Positions 1 to 9,149 of a DNA stretch of 34,613 nucleotides are shown in pieces. The DNA is taken from positions 1 to 34,613 of the forward strand of contig CAMYZQ010000006.1 of the NCBI GenBank assembly GCA_947303895.1, written 5' to 3'. Source of the stretch: an uncultured Bacillota bacterium. Its GTDB lineage: Bacteria; Bacillota_I; Bacilli_A; RF39; UBA660. Below the pieces are notes generated by a model, which saw only the letters and a list, made by a program, of their open reading frames with translations, searched no databases and had not been told where the DNA came from. A program made the translations under genes and the position numbers. Every line of letters starts with the position of its first letter. Within the stretch, counting starts at the first letter, position 1.

Positions 1-1679
1 TACCAGAAGATAAACGTAGAGAAAAATCTAAAGAAACTTTAGAAATATTAGTTCCCATAGCTCATAGATTAGGTCTTGGTGAATTAAAGACTGAACTTGA
101 AGTATTATCTTTAAAATACTATAAACCAAATGAATTTATTTCAGTTGAAGAACAATTAGATAATACAGAAGAAGAAAGACAACAAATAGTTGATAATATG
201 ATTAAAGAAGTATCTAAGATATTGGATGCTAATAACATAGAATATGAAATAATGGGTAGAGCTAAGTCAATTTACTCAATATATAATAAGTTATCAAAGG
301 GTAAGAAATTCTCTGAAATATACGATTTATATGCCCTTAGAATACTTGTTAATACAGTTCCTGAATGTTATCAAGTTATGGGTATAATACACTCAGTATT
401 TAAACCTATGCCAAAGAGAATTAAGGACTATATTGCAAACCCTAAAACAAATATGTATCAATCTATTCATACAACAGTATTTGGTCCTTTTGACAAGTTA
501 TATGAGATTCAAATTAGAACATATGAAATGGATAGAATAGCAGAAAAAGGAATTGCTTCACACTGGTCTTATAAAGAAAAAGGTAAAGGCTTACAAGATA
601 ATATGGAGCAAAAACTTCAAATGTTTAGAAACATTATGGAGATTAATGAAGAAAATGAATCTGCTAAAGACTTTGTAAGTACCGTTAAGAATGAAGTTTT
701 AGGTAATAGTATTTATGTATATACTCCAAGAGGAGATGTATTTGAACTTCCAAAAGGTAGTACTCCAATAGACTTTGCATATAGAGTTCATACAGGTGTT
801 GGAGAAAAGATGGTAGGTGCTTTAATAAATGATTCTATTGCTAAATTAGATCAAGAGTTAGAGTCAGGTGATATAGTAAAAATTATTACTAATAAAAATG
901 CTACTCCGTCAATTGAATGGATTAACATGGCTAAGACTTCACAAGCTAAAAGTAAGATTAAAGCATACTTTACTAAGATGGATAAAGTTGAAGCTATTAC
1001 TAAAGGTAAGGATTTATTCTTAAAAGAAATTAGAAGAAGAAAATGTTCTATTAATGATGTAATGGATAAGTTAGATGTAATTCTTTCTAATTTAAAATTA
1101 GAAACTGAAGATGATTTATATTATTCAATAGGAATAGGTAAATTTACATCTATTCAAACTGTTAATATTGCATTTAAAGAAGAAGAAACAAAAGAGGATT
1201 TTGTTTTAGATAAGATACTTAATAAACAAGATACTGTTAGTGATTATAAGAATGATGTTTTAGTTAGTAATATAGCAGACATTAAAGTTACTTTAGCTAA
1301 AGGATGTAAGCCAATAAAAGGAGATCCTATTATTGGATATATATCTAGAGGACAAGGTGTAATAATTCATCATAAAGATTGTAAAAATGTATCTCATGAT
1401 GAAAGAGTAATAGATGTTAAATGGAATCAAAATACTACAAGAAAGTATGATACTCAAATTAATATAATAGCTATTAATAAAGAAAATACTTTAGTAGATA
1501 TTATTAATACAGCATCATCAAATAATATTTCTGTTTCTAAAGTTAATACTATTTATAATCAAGATACAAATACTTATGAATTGAGTATTAAAGTTCCTGA
1601 TTTAGAAACTCTTAATAAATTCTTTGCTAATTTAAAAAGAAATAGTGATATTAAATCAGTAGAAAGGGTATTTGTATGA
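1..1679 (+). CDS. rel: Rel/SpoT-family (p)ppGpp synthetase, 5'-truncated
   Basis: Makes (and in full-length family members also hydrolyses) the alarmone (p)ppGpp from GTP/GDP and ATP in the cytoplasm. The reading frame is open from base 3, so the start and the N-terminal HD hydrolase domain lie outside the window; an internal ATG at 198 is not the start. Visible in order: the HD-to-synthetase linker (IAHRLGLGELKTELE, about 57-104); the synthetase domain (about 200-580) with EIYDLYALRI and the catalytic-region motif EIQIRT; a TGS domain (about 710-830, IYVYTPRGDVFELPKGSTP); a zinc-finger-like/CC region (about 1290-1400) ending HHKDC; and a C-terminal ACT domain (about 1450-1675). The usual Cys-Cys pair of the zinc-finger-like region reads Gly-Cys (KGCKP). 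Stops at TGA, which overlaps the dtd start by 4 bases. Very sure of family; whether hydrolase activity is present cannot be seen. Confidence 0.96.
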   Translation, partial: PEDKRREKSKETLEILVPIAHRLGLGELKTELEVLSLKYYKPNEFISVEEQLDNTEEERQQIVDNMIKEVSKILDANNIEYEIMGRAKSIYSIYNKLSKGKKFSEIYDLYALRILVNTVPECYQVMGIIHSVFKPMPKRIKDYIANPKTNMYQSIHTTVFGPFDKLYEIQIRTYEMDRIAEKGIASHWSYKEKGKGLQDNMEQKLQMFRNIMEINEENESAKDFVSTVKNEVLGNSIYVYTPRGDVFELPKGSTPIDFAYRVHTGVGEKMVGALINDSIAKLDQELESGDIVKIITNKNATPSIEWINMAKTSQAKSKIKAYFTKMDKVEAITKGKDLFLKEIRRRKCSINDVMDKLDVILSNLKLETEDDLYYSIGIGKFTSIQTVNIAFKEEETKEDFVLDKILNKQDTVSDYKNDVLVSNIADIKVTLAKGCKPIKGDPIIGYISRGQGVIIHHKDCKNVSHDERVIDVKWNQNTTRKYDTQINIIAINKENTLVDIINTASSNNISVSKVNTIYNQDTNTYELSIKVPDLETLNKFFANLKRNSDIKSVERVFV

Positions 1680-2122
1680 GAGTAGTTATTCAAAGAGTAA
1701 CTGAAGCATCAGTTAATGTTAATAATTCATATACTGAAAAGATTAATAAAGGTTATATGATTCTTCTTGGTATTTGTAATAGTGATACTACTGATGATTT
1801 AGAATATTTAGTATCTAAAATAGAAAAACTTAGAATATTTGAAGATGAAAATGAAAAGATGAATTTAAGTATTAAAGATGTAAATGGTGAAATACTTTTA
1901 GTTAGTCAATTTACTTTATATGCTAATACTAAAGATGGTAATAGACCTTCATTTACTGATTCAATGAAGTTTGAAGAAGCAAATAAAATGTATGAAGTAT
2001 TTAAAGAAAAACTAAAAGAAACTAATATACCATTTAAGACTGGTGAATTTGGAGCTGATATGAAAGTTAGTTTAATAAATGATGGACCAGTTACTATAAT
2101 AATTGACTCTAAGGATCGTTAA
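1676..2122 (+). CDS. dtd: D-aminoacyl-tRNA deacylase (DTD)
   Basis: Hydrolyses D-amino acids (and glycine mischarged on tRNA-Ala in this family) from tRNA, a cytoplasmic proofreading step. The 148-residue length is typical. The N-terminus MRVVIQRVTEASV, the active-site motif SQFTLYA with downstream NRPSF, and the C-terminal DGPVTI motif (family: NxGPVT) are all present. The ATG overlaps the rel stop codon (ATGA), so the two are translationally coupled; rel-dtd is a conserved Firmicute gene pair. No terminator separates them. The next gene has its own promoter, so this is probably the last gene of the rel operon. Confidence 0.96.
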   Translation: MRVVIQRVTEASVNVNNSYTEKINKGYMILLGICNSDTTDDLEYLVSKIEKLRIFEDENEKMNLSIKDVNGEILLVSQFTLYANTKDGNRPSFTDSMKFEEANKMYEVFKEKLKETNIPFKTGEFGADMKVSLINDGPVTIIIDSKDR

Positions 2123-2126
2123 TATA

Positions 2127-2154
2127 TAGACAATTAATATAAAAATGTTATAAT
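2127..2154 (+). promoter_or_regulatory. Promoter of the small membrane-protein gene
   Basis: TAGACA (2127-2132), 16-base spacer, extended -10 TGTTATAAT (TATAAT at 2149-2154). Lies directly after the dtd stop codon and 27 bases before the next ATG. Confidence 0.65.
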
Positions 2155-2181
2155 AATAAATGTGGAAAGGGAAAGATTTAA

Positions 2182-2604
2182 ATGAAAAAAGAAACAATAA
2201 CAGGTATTAGTAAACAATATGAACCAATACTTATTTATCTTGTAAGTTTACTTGGATTCATATTCTCATTCTTAAAGGATGAAGTTGATAAGGAAGTAAG
2301 ATGGGTTTATAACCAAGCTGGAGCTATATTTATAGTTTATATGGGAGTAGGAGTTATTTCTTCTTCTGTAATTATTCCAGTAATTGGATGGGTAATTGGT
2401 ATATGTGCTTGGATGGTAGAAGTAGCAGTACTTGTATTTGCTATTATTGCTATAGTTAAAGCTTGCCAAGGTGAACATTATGAAATTCCACTAATTTCAG
2501 ATTTAGCTAAAGCTATCTGGAAATGGGAAGAACCTGTTAAAAAAGATAACAAAAAAATTAAAGATGCAGAAATTAAATCAGAAAAGAAAACTGCAAAGAA
2601 ATAA
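2182..2604 (+). CDS. Small three-helix membrane protein, DUF4870-like
   Basis: Integral membrane protein of 140 residues with hydrophobic segments at about 15-31, 45-66 and 69-94, and a Lys-rich cytosolic tail (about 118-140). The pattern (an early helix, a charged loop KDEVDKEVRW then YNQAG, a hydrophobic hairpin ending IPVIGWVIG, then an IIAIVKACQGEHYEIP segment) resembles the DUF4870/Tic20-like family, in which FHxNQ and 'PILGWIIG' occupy the same places. Function unknown in that family. Single-gene unit: own promoter at 2127-2154 and terminator at 2611-2637. Family assignment is by pattern memory only and is moderately sure; the gene itself is secure. Confidence 0.8.
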   Translation: MKKETITGISKQYEPILIYLVSLLGFIFSFLKDEVDKEVRWVYNQAGAIFIVYMGVGVISSSVIIPVIGWVIGICAWMVEVAVLVFAIIAIVKACQGEHYEIPLISDLAKAIWKWEEPVKKDNKKIKDAEIKSEKKTAKK

Positions 2605-2610
2605 TAAAGT

Positions 2611-2637
2611 AAGAAGATAAATATATCTTCTTTTTTT
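2611..2637 (+). terminator. Intrinsic terminator
   Basis: Perfect 9-bp stem AAGAAGATA/TATCTTCTT (2611-2619 with 2624-2632), 4-base loop, T run to 2637. It starts 7 bases after the stop codon at 2604. Confidence 0.85.
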
Positions 2638-2643
2638 GTGCTA

Positions 2644-2652
2644 TGGTATAAT
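2644..2652 (+). promoter_or_regulatory. Extended -10 promoter of murG
   Basis: TGGTATAAT at 2644-2652. The -35 position falls inside the preceding terminator hairpin and has no good match, so this looks like an extended -10 promoter. The distance to the murG ATG is only 15 bases, giving a very short leader. Confidence 0.7.
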
Positions 2653-2667
2653 TAAAGTGGTGATAAT

Positions 2668-3753
2668 ATGAAAGTTATAATATCTGCTGGAGGTACAGGA
2701 GGACATATATATCCTGCACTAGCAATTGTTGATAAGATTATAGAAAAAGATAAGAATTCTGAGTTTTTATATATTGGAACTACTAATAGAATGGAAAAGG
2801 ATATTATCCCTGAAAGAGGATTACCATTCTTTGGTATAGAAGTATATGGATTAAAAAGAAGTCTTAAACCAAAAAATATAGTATTTAATATTAAAGCTAT
2901 ATTTAAATATTTAAAAAGTATGTCTATTGTTAAAAAGAAAATAAAAGAGTTTAATCCTGATATAGTTATTGGAGCAGGTGGTTATGTTACTGCACCTGTT
3001 ATTAAGATGGCTAAAAAACTAGGATATAAAACACTAGTACATGAACAAAATAGTATTCTAGGTTTATCTAATAAAATGAATTTAAAATATACAGATACTT
3101 TATGTACTTCTTTTAAGAATATGAAGTTAGATAACTGTAATTATGTTTATACTGGTAATCCTACTTCAGATAGGGCTAAAATGGCTCCTAAAATAGATTT
3201 AAAAGAATTAGGTATTAAGGATACTAACAAGAAAACTGTAATAATAGTTATGGGATCACTTGGATCTATGACTGTTAGTAATGTATTAAAAGAATCTTTA
3301 ACTAAGTTTGATAATAGTTATAATACTATTATTATTACAGGTAAAGATTATTATGAATCTTATTTAGGCTTAGAAAAGGGAGAAAATGTATATTTATTCC
3401 CATATATGAATAATTTTTCATCTGTTATGAAATCATGTGATTTAATGGTAACAAGAGCTGGAGCATCTACTATTTCTGAAATAGTATCTACTTTAACTCC
3501 TGTAGTATTTGTACCTAGTCCATATGTAACAGAAAACCATCAATATAAGAATGCTATGTCACTTGTTAATGAAGGGGCAGCATTAATACTTGAAGAAAAA
3601 GACTTAACTGTAGATTCACTTGTTAAGATTATTAATGATACTTTAAGTAATGAAGATACCATTAAGAATATTAAAAAGAACTTATCTAAGTTTGAAATAG
3701 ATAGTTCATCAGAAAAAATATATAACGAAATAATTAAATTAATAAAGGAATAA
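2668..3753 (+). CDS. murG: MurG, lipid II-forming GlcNAc transferase
   Basis: Transfers GlcNAc from UDP-GlcNAc to lipid I to make lipid II at the cytoplasmic membrane face. The N-terminal glycine-rich motif GGTGGHIYPAL (residues 8-18), IGAGGYVTAPV around 110, HEQNSILG, and the C-terminal donor-site motifs TRAGASTISE and PYVTENHQYKNA are all present. The 361-residue length is normal. Start supported by GGTGAT upstream (GTGGTGATAATATG). murB follows after 2 bases. In most Firmicutes murG is in the middle or late part of the dcw cluster; here it opens a unit that ends with divIB. Confidence 0.97.
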   Translation: MKVIISAGGTGGHIYPALAIVDKIIEKDKNSEFLYIGTTNRMEKDIIPERGLPFFGIEVYGLKRSLKPKNIVFNIKAIFKYLKSMSIVKKKIKEFNPDIVIGAGGYVTAPVIKMAKKLGYKTLVHEQNSILGLSNKMNLKYTDTLCTSFKNMKLDNCNYVYTGNPTSDRAKMAPKIDLKELGIKDTNKKTVIIVMGSLGSMTVSNVLKESLTKFDNSYNTIIITGKDYYESYLGLEKGENVYLFPYMNNFSSVMKSCDLMVTRAGASTISEIVSTLTPVVFVPSPYVTENHQYKNAMSLVNEGAALILEEKDLTVDSLVKIINDTLSNEDTIKNIKKNLSKFEIDSSSEKIYNEIIKLIKE

Positions 3754-3755
3754 TT

Positions 3756-4652
3756 ATGAATAACGTAATAGCTAAATTAGATGATAGTTATAAAATTTTA
3801 GATAATGAACTTCTAAGTAAATATACTACTTATAAAGTAGGTGGAGTAGCTAAATATATTATTTATCCTTCATCTATAGAAAAGTTAGTAGAGTTAGTTA
3901 AATTACTTAGAGAAAATAATATTAAGTTTAAAGTAATTGGTAATGGTTCTAATTTAATATTTTCATCTAAAGAATATGATGGCGTAATAATTAAATTAAA
4001 TGAGTTAAATAAAGTTGTTTATGAAGATAATATAGTTACAGTAGAAGCTGGATATTCTGCTGTTAAACTAGCTATAGAAACAGCTAATATGGGTCTTTCA
4101 GGACTTGAGTTTGCATCTGGTATACCAGGAGCAATAGGAGGACTTACATATATGAATGCTGGAGCTTATTTAAGTGATATGTCACGTATTGTAGATGAAG
4201 TAACAGTATTAGATAAAGATAATAATGTAATTACTTTAAAAAATGAAGATATGGGATTTGCTTATAGACATAGTATATGTCCAGAAAAAGGGTATATTGT
4301 TTTAAAAGTTAAATTAATATTACAACATGGTAATAAAGATGAAATATTAGCTTTAATAGATAATAGAAGAAATAGAAGATTAAATGAACAACCATTAGAA
4401 TACCCATCAGCAGGTTCAGTATTTAGAAATCCTGAAGGATTATATTCTGGTAAATTAATCGAAGATCTTGGATTAAAGGGTTATTCTATTGGAGGAGCTA
4501 CTGTTTCTACTAAACATGCAAACTTTATAATAAATGAAAATAATGCTACAGCAGAAGATATAGGAGAATTAATATTATATGTTAAACAAAGAGTTAAAGA
4601 AGAGTATGGTATAGATTTAATCTGTGAACAAGAATTTGTTAACTGGGAGTAA
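3756..4652 (+). CDS. murB: MurB, UDP-N-acetylenolpyruvoylglucosamine reductase
   Basis: FAD-dependent NADPH reductase that turns UDP-GlcNAc-enolpyruvate into UDP-MurNAc. Motifs: YTTYKVGG near the N-terminus; FAD-binding IGNGSNLIF; SGIPGAIGGLTYMNAGAY; GFAYRHSI; the catalytic-serine region YPSAGSVFRNP; and HANFIIN near the end. The 298 residues and the SAGSVFRNP block fit the shorter type II MurB common in Firmicutes. Starts 2 bases after the murG stop, with AAAGGAATAATT upstream lying in the murG 3' end; divIB starts 2 bases after its stop, so the three genes are tightly coupled. Confidence 0.97.
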   Translation: MNNVIAKLDDSYKILDNELLSKYTTYKVGGVAKYIIYPSSIEKLVELVKLLRENNIKFKVIGNGSNLIFSSKEYDGVIIKLNELNKVVYEDNIVTVEAGYSAVKLAIETANMGLSGLEFASGIPGAIGGLTYMNAGAYLSDMSRIVDEVTVLDKDNNVITLKNEDMGFAYRHSICPEKGYIVLKVKLILQHGNKDEILALIDNRRNRRLNEQPLEYPSAGSVFRNPEGLYSGKLIEDLGLKGYSIGGATVSTKHANFIINENNATAEDIGELILYVKQRVKEEYGIDLICEQEFVNWE

Positions 4653-4654
4653 TT

Positions 4655-5317
4655 ATGAAAAAAAAGAAAAAAAGGAAATTAAAAAAAGTATTTGTGTTTC
4701 TTCTTTTTATAATTATAGTAGGTATTACTATATTCCTTTTATCTTTAATAAAAGTAAGAGGATACTATGTTTTAGGTAATAGTTATGTAGATGAAGATAC
4801 TGTTCTTGAAACATGTGGTTTAGATGAAGAAACATCATTCTTTTTAACTTGGTCTTATTTAACTAATAAGAAATGTAAGCATAATAGTATGATTAAATTT
4901 GTTAAAGTAGATCATACTAAAACATTTGAAATAAGACTTATAGTAGAAGAATACAAAGTATTATTTAAATATAATAATTATGCTATTAATGAACTAGGTA
5001 AGAAGATAGATTCTCCTAATGAAGATGCACCAGTTCTTATTAATAAAGTTAGTGATAAAGAAATATATAATAGATTTATTAAGAAAATGAATAAAGTTGA
5101 TGATGAAATACTAAGTATAGTATCAGATATTAAATATGATCCTAATGATGTTGATAACGAAAGATTTCTATTCTTTATGAATGATGGAAATATGGTATAT
5201 GTTACACTTAGTAAGATAACTAAGATTAATTCTTATCCATCTATTACAAAAACTATTGAAAATAAAAAGGGAGTTTTATATTTAGACTATGGGAATTATT
5301 TTGTTCCTATGGAATAA
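4655..5317 (+). CDS. divIB: DivIB/FtsQ-like division protein
   Basis: Bitopic divisome protein that links FtsL and the septal penicillin-binding protein in Gram-positives. Lys-rich cytosolic tail (1-11), one membrane helix (about 12-32), then a POTRA-like segment beginning VRGYYVLGNSYVDEDTVLE (residues 34-52) and a diverged beta domain. At 220 residues it is shorter than Bacillus DivIB, and its sequence is only weakly conserved, as usual for the family. Position directly after murG-murB and before ftsA-ftsZ supports the call. The last 50 bases of the gene form one arm of the terminator. Confidence 0.85.
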   Translation: MKKKKKRKLKKVFVFLLFIIIVGITIFLLSLIKVRGYYVLGNSYVDEDTVLETCGLDEETSFFLTWSYLTNKKCKHNSMIKFVKVDHTKTFEIRLIVEEYKVLFKYNNYAINELGKKIDSPNEDAPVLINKVSDKEIYNRFIKKMNKVDDEILSIVSDIKYDPNDVDNERFLFFMNDGNMVYVTLSKITKINSYPSITKTIENKKGVLYLDYGNYFVPME

Positions 5318-5330
5318 AACTCTTTTTTTT
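5264..5330 (+). terminator. Terminator overlapping the end of divIB
   Basis: AGTTTTAT (5272-5279), extended outward by GGG and A bases, pairs with ATAAAACT (5314-5321) and the T run 5323-5330. The long loop contains an inner hairpin (ATGGGAA with TTCCTAT). The stop codon (5315-5317) lies in the right arm, so the left arm is coding sequence. Confidence 0.6.
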
Positions 5331-5342
5331 TATTAAAAAAAA

Positions 5343-5351
5343 TGGTATAAT
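5343..5351 (+). promoter_or_regulatory. Extended -10 promoter of ftsA-ftsZ
   Basis: TGGTATAAT at 5343-5351, 27 bases before the ftsA ATG. The -35 position coincides with the T run of the upstream terminator. Confidence 0.65.
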
Positions 5352-5378
5352 ATTACTAATAATAGAGAGGTATTCTTT

Positions 5379-6620
5379 ATGAGAAAAATATATACTGCAA
5401 TTGACATTGGTTCAGATACTTTTAAGATAGTAGTAGTAGAAAAAACTAATGATAAATTAAATGTATTAGCATCTAATATATATCCTTCTTTAGGTATTGA
5501 AAAGGGTGCTATAGTTGATGAAAATGAAGCTTTAGCAACACTTAAAGAAGCATTAAAGAAGATTAATAATACTCTTAATTTAGAGATTAAAAAGGCATTA
5601 ATAAATGTTCCTATGGATGAAGCTAATTATAGAATAGTAGATGGATATACTACTATTACTTCAGAAGAATCTATTATTTCTTCAGATGATATATTAAATT
5701 CACTTCAAGCATCTATTTATAATAAGATACCTGAAGATGAAGAATTAGTTACTGTTATGCCTATTAAATACTTATTAGATGATAGAACAGAAGTAAAAAA
5801 TCCAAGAGGATTAAAAGCTAATAAACTTAGTACTTTAGTTATGATGGTAACTGCTCCTAAAGCTACTTTATATAGAAACTTATCTTTATTTGATAAAGCT
5901 GGTATAGAAGTAGTAGATATATTATTTGGTAATATAGGGGACTATTATACATTTAAAGATGATAACTATGATAAGAGTACTACTGCAGTTATTAATATTG
6001 GTTTAAATAAAACTGATATTGCTATATTTAATAAAGGAATTATAACTACATCTAAAGTTTTACCAATTGGATCATTTAATATAGATGAAGATATCTCATA
6101 TGTTTATAATATTCCACTTGATAAAGCTAGAAAAATTAAAGAAATCTTTGTTAATCTAGATAAAAAAGAAATATCTAAAGATGATTATTATGATATGAAA
6201 GATAAATCTGGTATAAAAATCAGTATAAATCAAAAAGAAGTTAGTGAAATTGTTTATAATAACTTATTAGAAATAATAAAAAAAGCAAAAAAAGAACTAA
6301 ATAACTTAACAAAAAAAGAAATTCATTATATAATTATAACAGGTGGAATAAGCAATATTCCTGGTTTTGATACCATTTGCTCTGAGGTATATAATGAAGT
6401 TGTATCTCATAGATTAAATGTAATTGGTATTAGAGATAATATGTATTCTTCAAGTTATGGAACTATTAAATATTTCATAAATAAACTAGAACTTAGAGGT
6501 AGAGAATACTCTATGTTTAGTGATGAAGAAGCTACTAAAATAGTTAGTAACTGGGCTAAGAACGAAGATACTAAAGTATTTGGTAAGTTCTTTAGTCGTT
6601 TGTTTGAGAAGGAGGACTAA
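5379..6620 (+). CDS. ftsA: FtsA, actin-like membrane tether for FtsZ
   Basis: Cytoplasmic actin-fold ATPase that anchors FtsZ filaments to the membrane and recruits late division proteins. N-terminal phosphate-1 motif [13 protein letters not shown]; mid-protein phosphate-2 region [16 protein letters not shown]; adenosine motif TGGISNIPG. The last dozen residues ([14 protein letters not shown]) form an amphipathic helix, the expected membrane-targeting sequence. The 413-residue length is normal. Start supported by GAGAGG at 5365-5370. ftsZ begins 2 bases after the stop, and its Shine-Dalgarno AAGGAGG lies in the ftsA 3' end, so the pair is coupled. Confidence 0.96.
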   Translation: MRKIYTAIDIGSDTFKIVVVEKTNDKLNVLASNIYPSLGIEKGAIVDENEALATLKEALKKINNTLNLEIKKALINVPMDEANYRIVDGYTTITSEESIISSDDILNSLQASIYNKIPEDEELVTVMPIKYLLDDRTEVKNPRGLKANKLSTLVMMVTAPKATLYRNLSLFDKAGIEVVDILFGNIGDYYTFKDDNYDKSTTAVINIGLNKTDIAIFNKGIITTSKVLPIGSFNIDEDISYVYNIPLDKARKIKEIFVNLDKKEISKDDYYDMKDKSGIKISINQKEVSEIVYNNLLEIIKKAKKELNNLTKKEIHYIIITGGISNIPGFDTICSEVYNEVVSHRLNVIGIRDNMYSSSYGTIKYFINKLELRGREYSMFSDEEATKIVSNWAKNEDTKVFGKFFSRLFEKED

Positions 6621-6622
6621 TC

Positions 6623-7687
6623 ATGGCATTAGAAATTGATCAATTAGCAAAAATTAAAGTTATTGGTGTTGGTGGCGGTGGAAATAACGCTATTAATAGA
6701 ATGATTGAATCTGGTATTAAAGGTGTTGAATTCATTGTTGCAAATACTGATTCACAAGCACTTAGAAATTCAAAAGCTGAAATAAAACTTCAATTAGGTA
6801 AAACTGGACTTGGAGCTGGTGCTATTCCTGAAGTAGGTAGACAAGCTGCTGAAGAAAGTAAAGATGAAATTAAAGAAGTTTTAAAAGGTGCTGACATGGT
6901 ATTCGTTACATGTGGTATGGGAGGAGGAACTGGTACAGGAGCTGCTCCAGTTATAGCTGAAATATCACAAAGTTTAGGTGCTTTAACAGTAGGTATTGTT
7001 ACTAAACCATTTAGTTGGGAAGGTAATAGAAGATCTGCTAATGCTGAAGAAGGACTTGAAAAATTAAAAGAACATGTTGATACTTTAATTATTGTTCCTA
7101 ATGATAGATTAAGAGAAATAATTGATAAGAATACTCCAATGCTTGCTGCATTTAAAGAAGTTGATAATGTATTAAGACTTGGTGTTCAATCAATTTCAGA
7201 TTTAATTGCTGTTAATGGACTAGTTAACCTAGACTTTGCAGACGTTAAAACAGTTATGGAAAACAAAGGTGATGCTTTAATTGGTATAGGTGTTGCTTCT
7301 GGTGAAAATAGAGCTATTGAAGCTGCTAAACAATCTGTTAGTTCACCACTTCTTGAAACTGATATTAGAGGTGCTACAGATGCTATTGTTAATATTACAG
7401 GTGGTAATAGCTTAGGATTATTTGAAGTTCAAAATGCTGTTGAAGTTATTAGACAAGCTTCTGGAACAGATATCAATATTATCTTTGGTGCTGTTATTAA
7501 TGAAAGTCTTGAAGACGATGTAATAGTTACAGTAGTAGCTACTGGATTTGATAAAGTAGGAGATGCTTACATGGATACTCTTCATGAACAAGTAATTGAG
7601 ATGAATAATCCAATATCAAATGATTCAGATGATGAAGATGATGGTTGGGATATACCAGACTTCATTAGAAATAGAAAAAATTTATAA
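6623..7687 (+). CDS. ftsZ: FtsZ, tubulin-like division GTPase
   Basis: Polymerises into the Z ring at mid-cell. GTP-binding signature [10 protein letters not shown] (residues 98-107), N-terminal [12 protein letters not shown], and the catalytic T7-loop sequence NLDFADVK are intact. The C-terminal linker is short and acidic (about 320-341) and is followed by the FtsA/SepF-binding peptide [11 protein letters not shown]. At 354 residues it is slightly shorter than Bacillus FtsZ because of the linker. Terminator at 7693-7720. Confidence 0.98.
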   Translation: MALEIDQLAKIKVIGVGGGGNNAINRMIESGIKGVEFIVANTDSQALRNSKAEIKLQLGKTGLGAGAIPEVGRQAAEESKDEIKEVLKGADMVFVTCGMGGGTGTGAAPVIAEISQSLGALTVGIVTKPFSWEGNRRSANAEEGLEKLKEHVDTLIIVPNDRLREIIDKNTPMLAAFKEVDNVLRLGVQSISDLIAVNGLVNLDFADVKTVMENKGDALIGIGVASGENRAIEAAKQSVSSPLLETDIRGATDAIVNITGGNSLGLFEVQNAVEVIRQASGTDINIIFGAVINESLEDDVIVTVVATGFDKVGDAYMDTLHEQVIEMNNPISNDSDDEDDGWDIPDFIRNRKNL

Positions 7688-7692
7688 TTGAC

Positions 7693-7720
7693 AAAAAGAA
7701 GTGTAAACTTCTTTTTTTTT
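7693..7720 (+). terminator. Intrinsic terminator after ftsZ
   Basis: AAAAAGAAGT (7693-7702), loop GTAA, ACTTCTTTTT (7707-7716), T run to 7720. Confidence 0.85.
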
Positions 7721-7731
7721 GTCTTTTAATA

Positions 7732-7760
7732 TTTACAAAAAATCTATATAATTATATAAT
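7732..7760 (+). promoter_or_regulatory. Promoter of the mraZ operon
   Basis: TTTACA (7732-7737), exact 17-base spacer, TATAAT (7755-7760). One of the few promoters in the window with a clear -35. Predicted start of transcription is near 7767, just before the MraZ operator. Confidence 0.8.
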
Positions 7761-7770
7761 TGAATTAACC

Positions 7771-7798
7771 AGTGGGAGAAAGTGGTTGAATGTGGGGG
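7771..7798 (+). promoter_or_regulatory. MraZ operator (three GTGG[G/T] repeats, 10-bp period)
   Basis: GTGGG at 7772-7776, GTGGT at 7782-7786 and GTGGG at 7792-7796, each separated by 5 bases. MraZ is known to bind such repeats one helical turn apart in its own promoter region. The third repeat runs into GGGGG (7794-7798), which is also the Shine-Dalgarno for the mraZ start at 7805. Confidence 0.88.
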
Positions 7799-7804
7799 AT
7801 GTCT

Positions 7805-8233
7805 ATGTTAATGGGAGAATATCATCACAATTTAGACGATAAGAATAGACTTATTATTCCATCTAAGTTTAGATATGAACTTGGTTCTAAGTTTATTATC
7901 ACTAGAGGACTAGAAAAGTGTCTATTTGCTTATTCTGTTGATGAATGGAACAAGATTATAGAAAAACTTAATTCACTTCCATTTACTAGTAAAGATGCTC
8001 GTACATTCATGAGGATGTTCTTATCAGGGGCCACTGAGTGTGAACTTGATAATAATGGAAGGATTTGTATCACAGGACCTTTAATGAATTATGCTTCTTT
8101 AAATAAAGAATGTGTAATTATAGGTGTTGGTGAAAGAATCGAAATTTGGGATCAAGATATGTTTAATAACTTCTTTAATGAAAACATTGATAACTTCAGT
8201 GATGTAGCGGAGAATCTATTTAATGCATATTAG
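7805..8233 (+). CDS. mraZ: MraZ, repressor of the dcw operon
   Basis: DNA-binding, ring-forming protein with two AbrB-like/SpoVT domains that represses its own operon. [21 protein letters not shown] is followed by the second-half motif LDNNGRICI. An in-frame ATG at 7790 would add five residues (MWGMS), but its upstream region is the operator itself; the start at 7805 gives the family's MLMGEY N-terminus, a 142-residue length and GGGGG at good spacing. The gene overlaps rsmH by 11 bases. Regulation: own promoter and operator just upstream. Confidence 0.94.
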   Translation: MLMGEYHHNLDDKNRLIIPSKFRYELGSKFIITRGLEKCLFAYSVDEWNKIIEKLNSLPFTSKDARTFMRMFLSGATECELDNNGRICITGPLMNYASLNKECVIIGVGERIEIWDQDMFNNFFNENIDNFSDVAENLFNAY

Positions 8234-9137
8234 TGTATTACTTAATGAATGTATAGAGAATCTAAATATTAAAGAAGATGGAATATATGTTGATGCTACT
8301 TTAGGATACGCTGGTCATAGTTCACAAATTTTAAAACGAATAGCAAGGGGTTGCTTATTCGCCTTTGATCAAGATGGGGAAGCTATCGAATATAGTACAA
8401 AGATTCTTGATCAAATTAATGACAATTACGAAATTATTAATACTAATTTCGTAAATATAAAAGATGAACTTAATAAAAGAAATGTTAAGGGAGTCGATGG
8501 TATATTATTTGACTTAGGGGTATCTTCGCCTCAATTGGATGAAGCAGAAAGAGGATTTAGTTTTCATAACGATGCTAAGCTTGATATGAGAATGAATCAA
8601 AAACAAGAATTATCTGCTTATGAAGTAGTCAATAATTATCCAAAAGATAAATTAATTAAAATATTCTATGAATATGGTGAAGAAAAGTTCTCTAAATCAA
8701 TTGCGGAAGCAATATGTAAATATAGAGAAACTAAACCAATTGAAACAACCCTAGAATTAACTGAGATTATCAAATCTTCAGTCCCTGAAAAATATAGAAG
8801 ACTTCATCATCCTGCTAGGAAAGTATTCCAAGCAATTAGAATAGAAGTTAATGATGAATTAAATGTTTTACAAAAGGCATTAAATGATTCACTTGAGCTA
8901 TTAAATCCTGGTGGAAGACTATGCGTTATAACATTCCATTCACTAGAAGATAGAATAGTTAAAAATACTTTTAAAGAAGTAACAAAAGAAAATGAACTTT
9001 ATAAAGGTATGCCAAATATACCTGATGAATATAAAGCAAAATATAAATTAATAGGTAAATTTAAACCTACAAAAGAAGAATTAGAAAATAACAATAGATC
9101 TAGAAGCGCAATTCTTAGAGTTATTGAAAGAATATAA
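8223..9137 (+). CDS. rsmH: RsmH (MraW), 16S rRNA C1402 N4-methyltransferase
   Basis: Methylates cytidine 1402 of 16S rRNA using S-adenosylmethionine. MHISVLLNE at the start; SAM-binding [76 protein letters not shown] near the end. The 304 residues match the family. The start lies within the last codons of mraZ, preceded by GCGGAG about 10 bases upstream, so translation is probably coupled. ftsL follows after 12 bases. Confidence 0.97.
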   Translation: MHISVLLNECIENLNIKEDGIYVDATLGYAGHSSQILKRIARGCLFAFDQDGEAIEYSTKILDQINDNYEIINTNFVNIKDELNKRNVKGVDGILFDLGVSSPQLDEAERGFSFHNDAKLDMRMNQKQELSAYEVVNNYPKDKLIKIFYEYGEEKFSKSIAEAICKYRETKPIETTLELTEIIKSSVPEKYRRLHHPARKVFQAIRIEVNDELNVLQKALNDSLELLNPGGRLCVITFHSLEDRIVKNTFKEVTKENELYKGMPNIPDEYKAKYKLIGKFKPTKEELENNNRSRSAILRVIERI

Positions 9138-9149
9138 AGGAGAAAGATT

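Noticed and set aside
1677-1679. TGA read as Trp (Mycoplasma genetic code)
   Set aside because: TGA ends rel exactly where dtd starts and also ends the first ABC subunit; Trp is TGG throughout.
7790-7804. mraZ start at 7790 (MWGMS extension)
   Set aside because: The upstream bases are the MraZ operator; MLMGEY at 7805 matches the family N-terminus and has GGGGG at good spacing.
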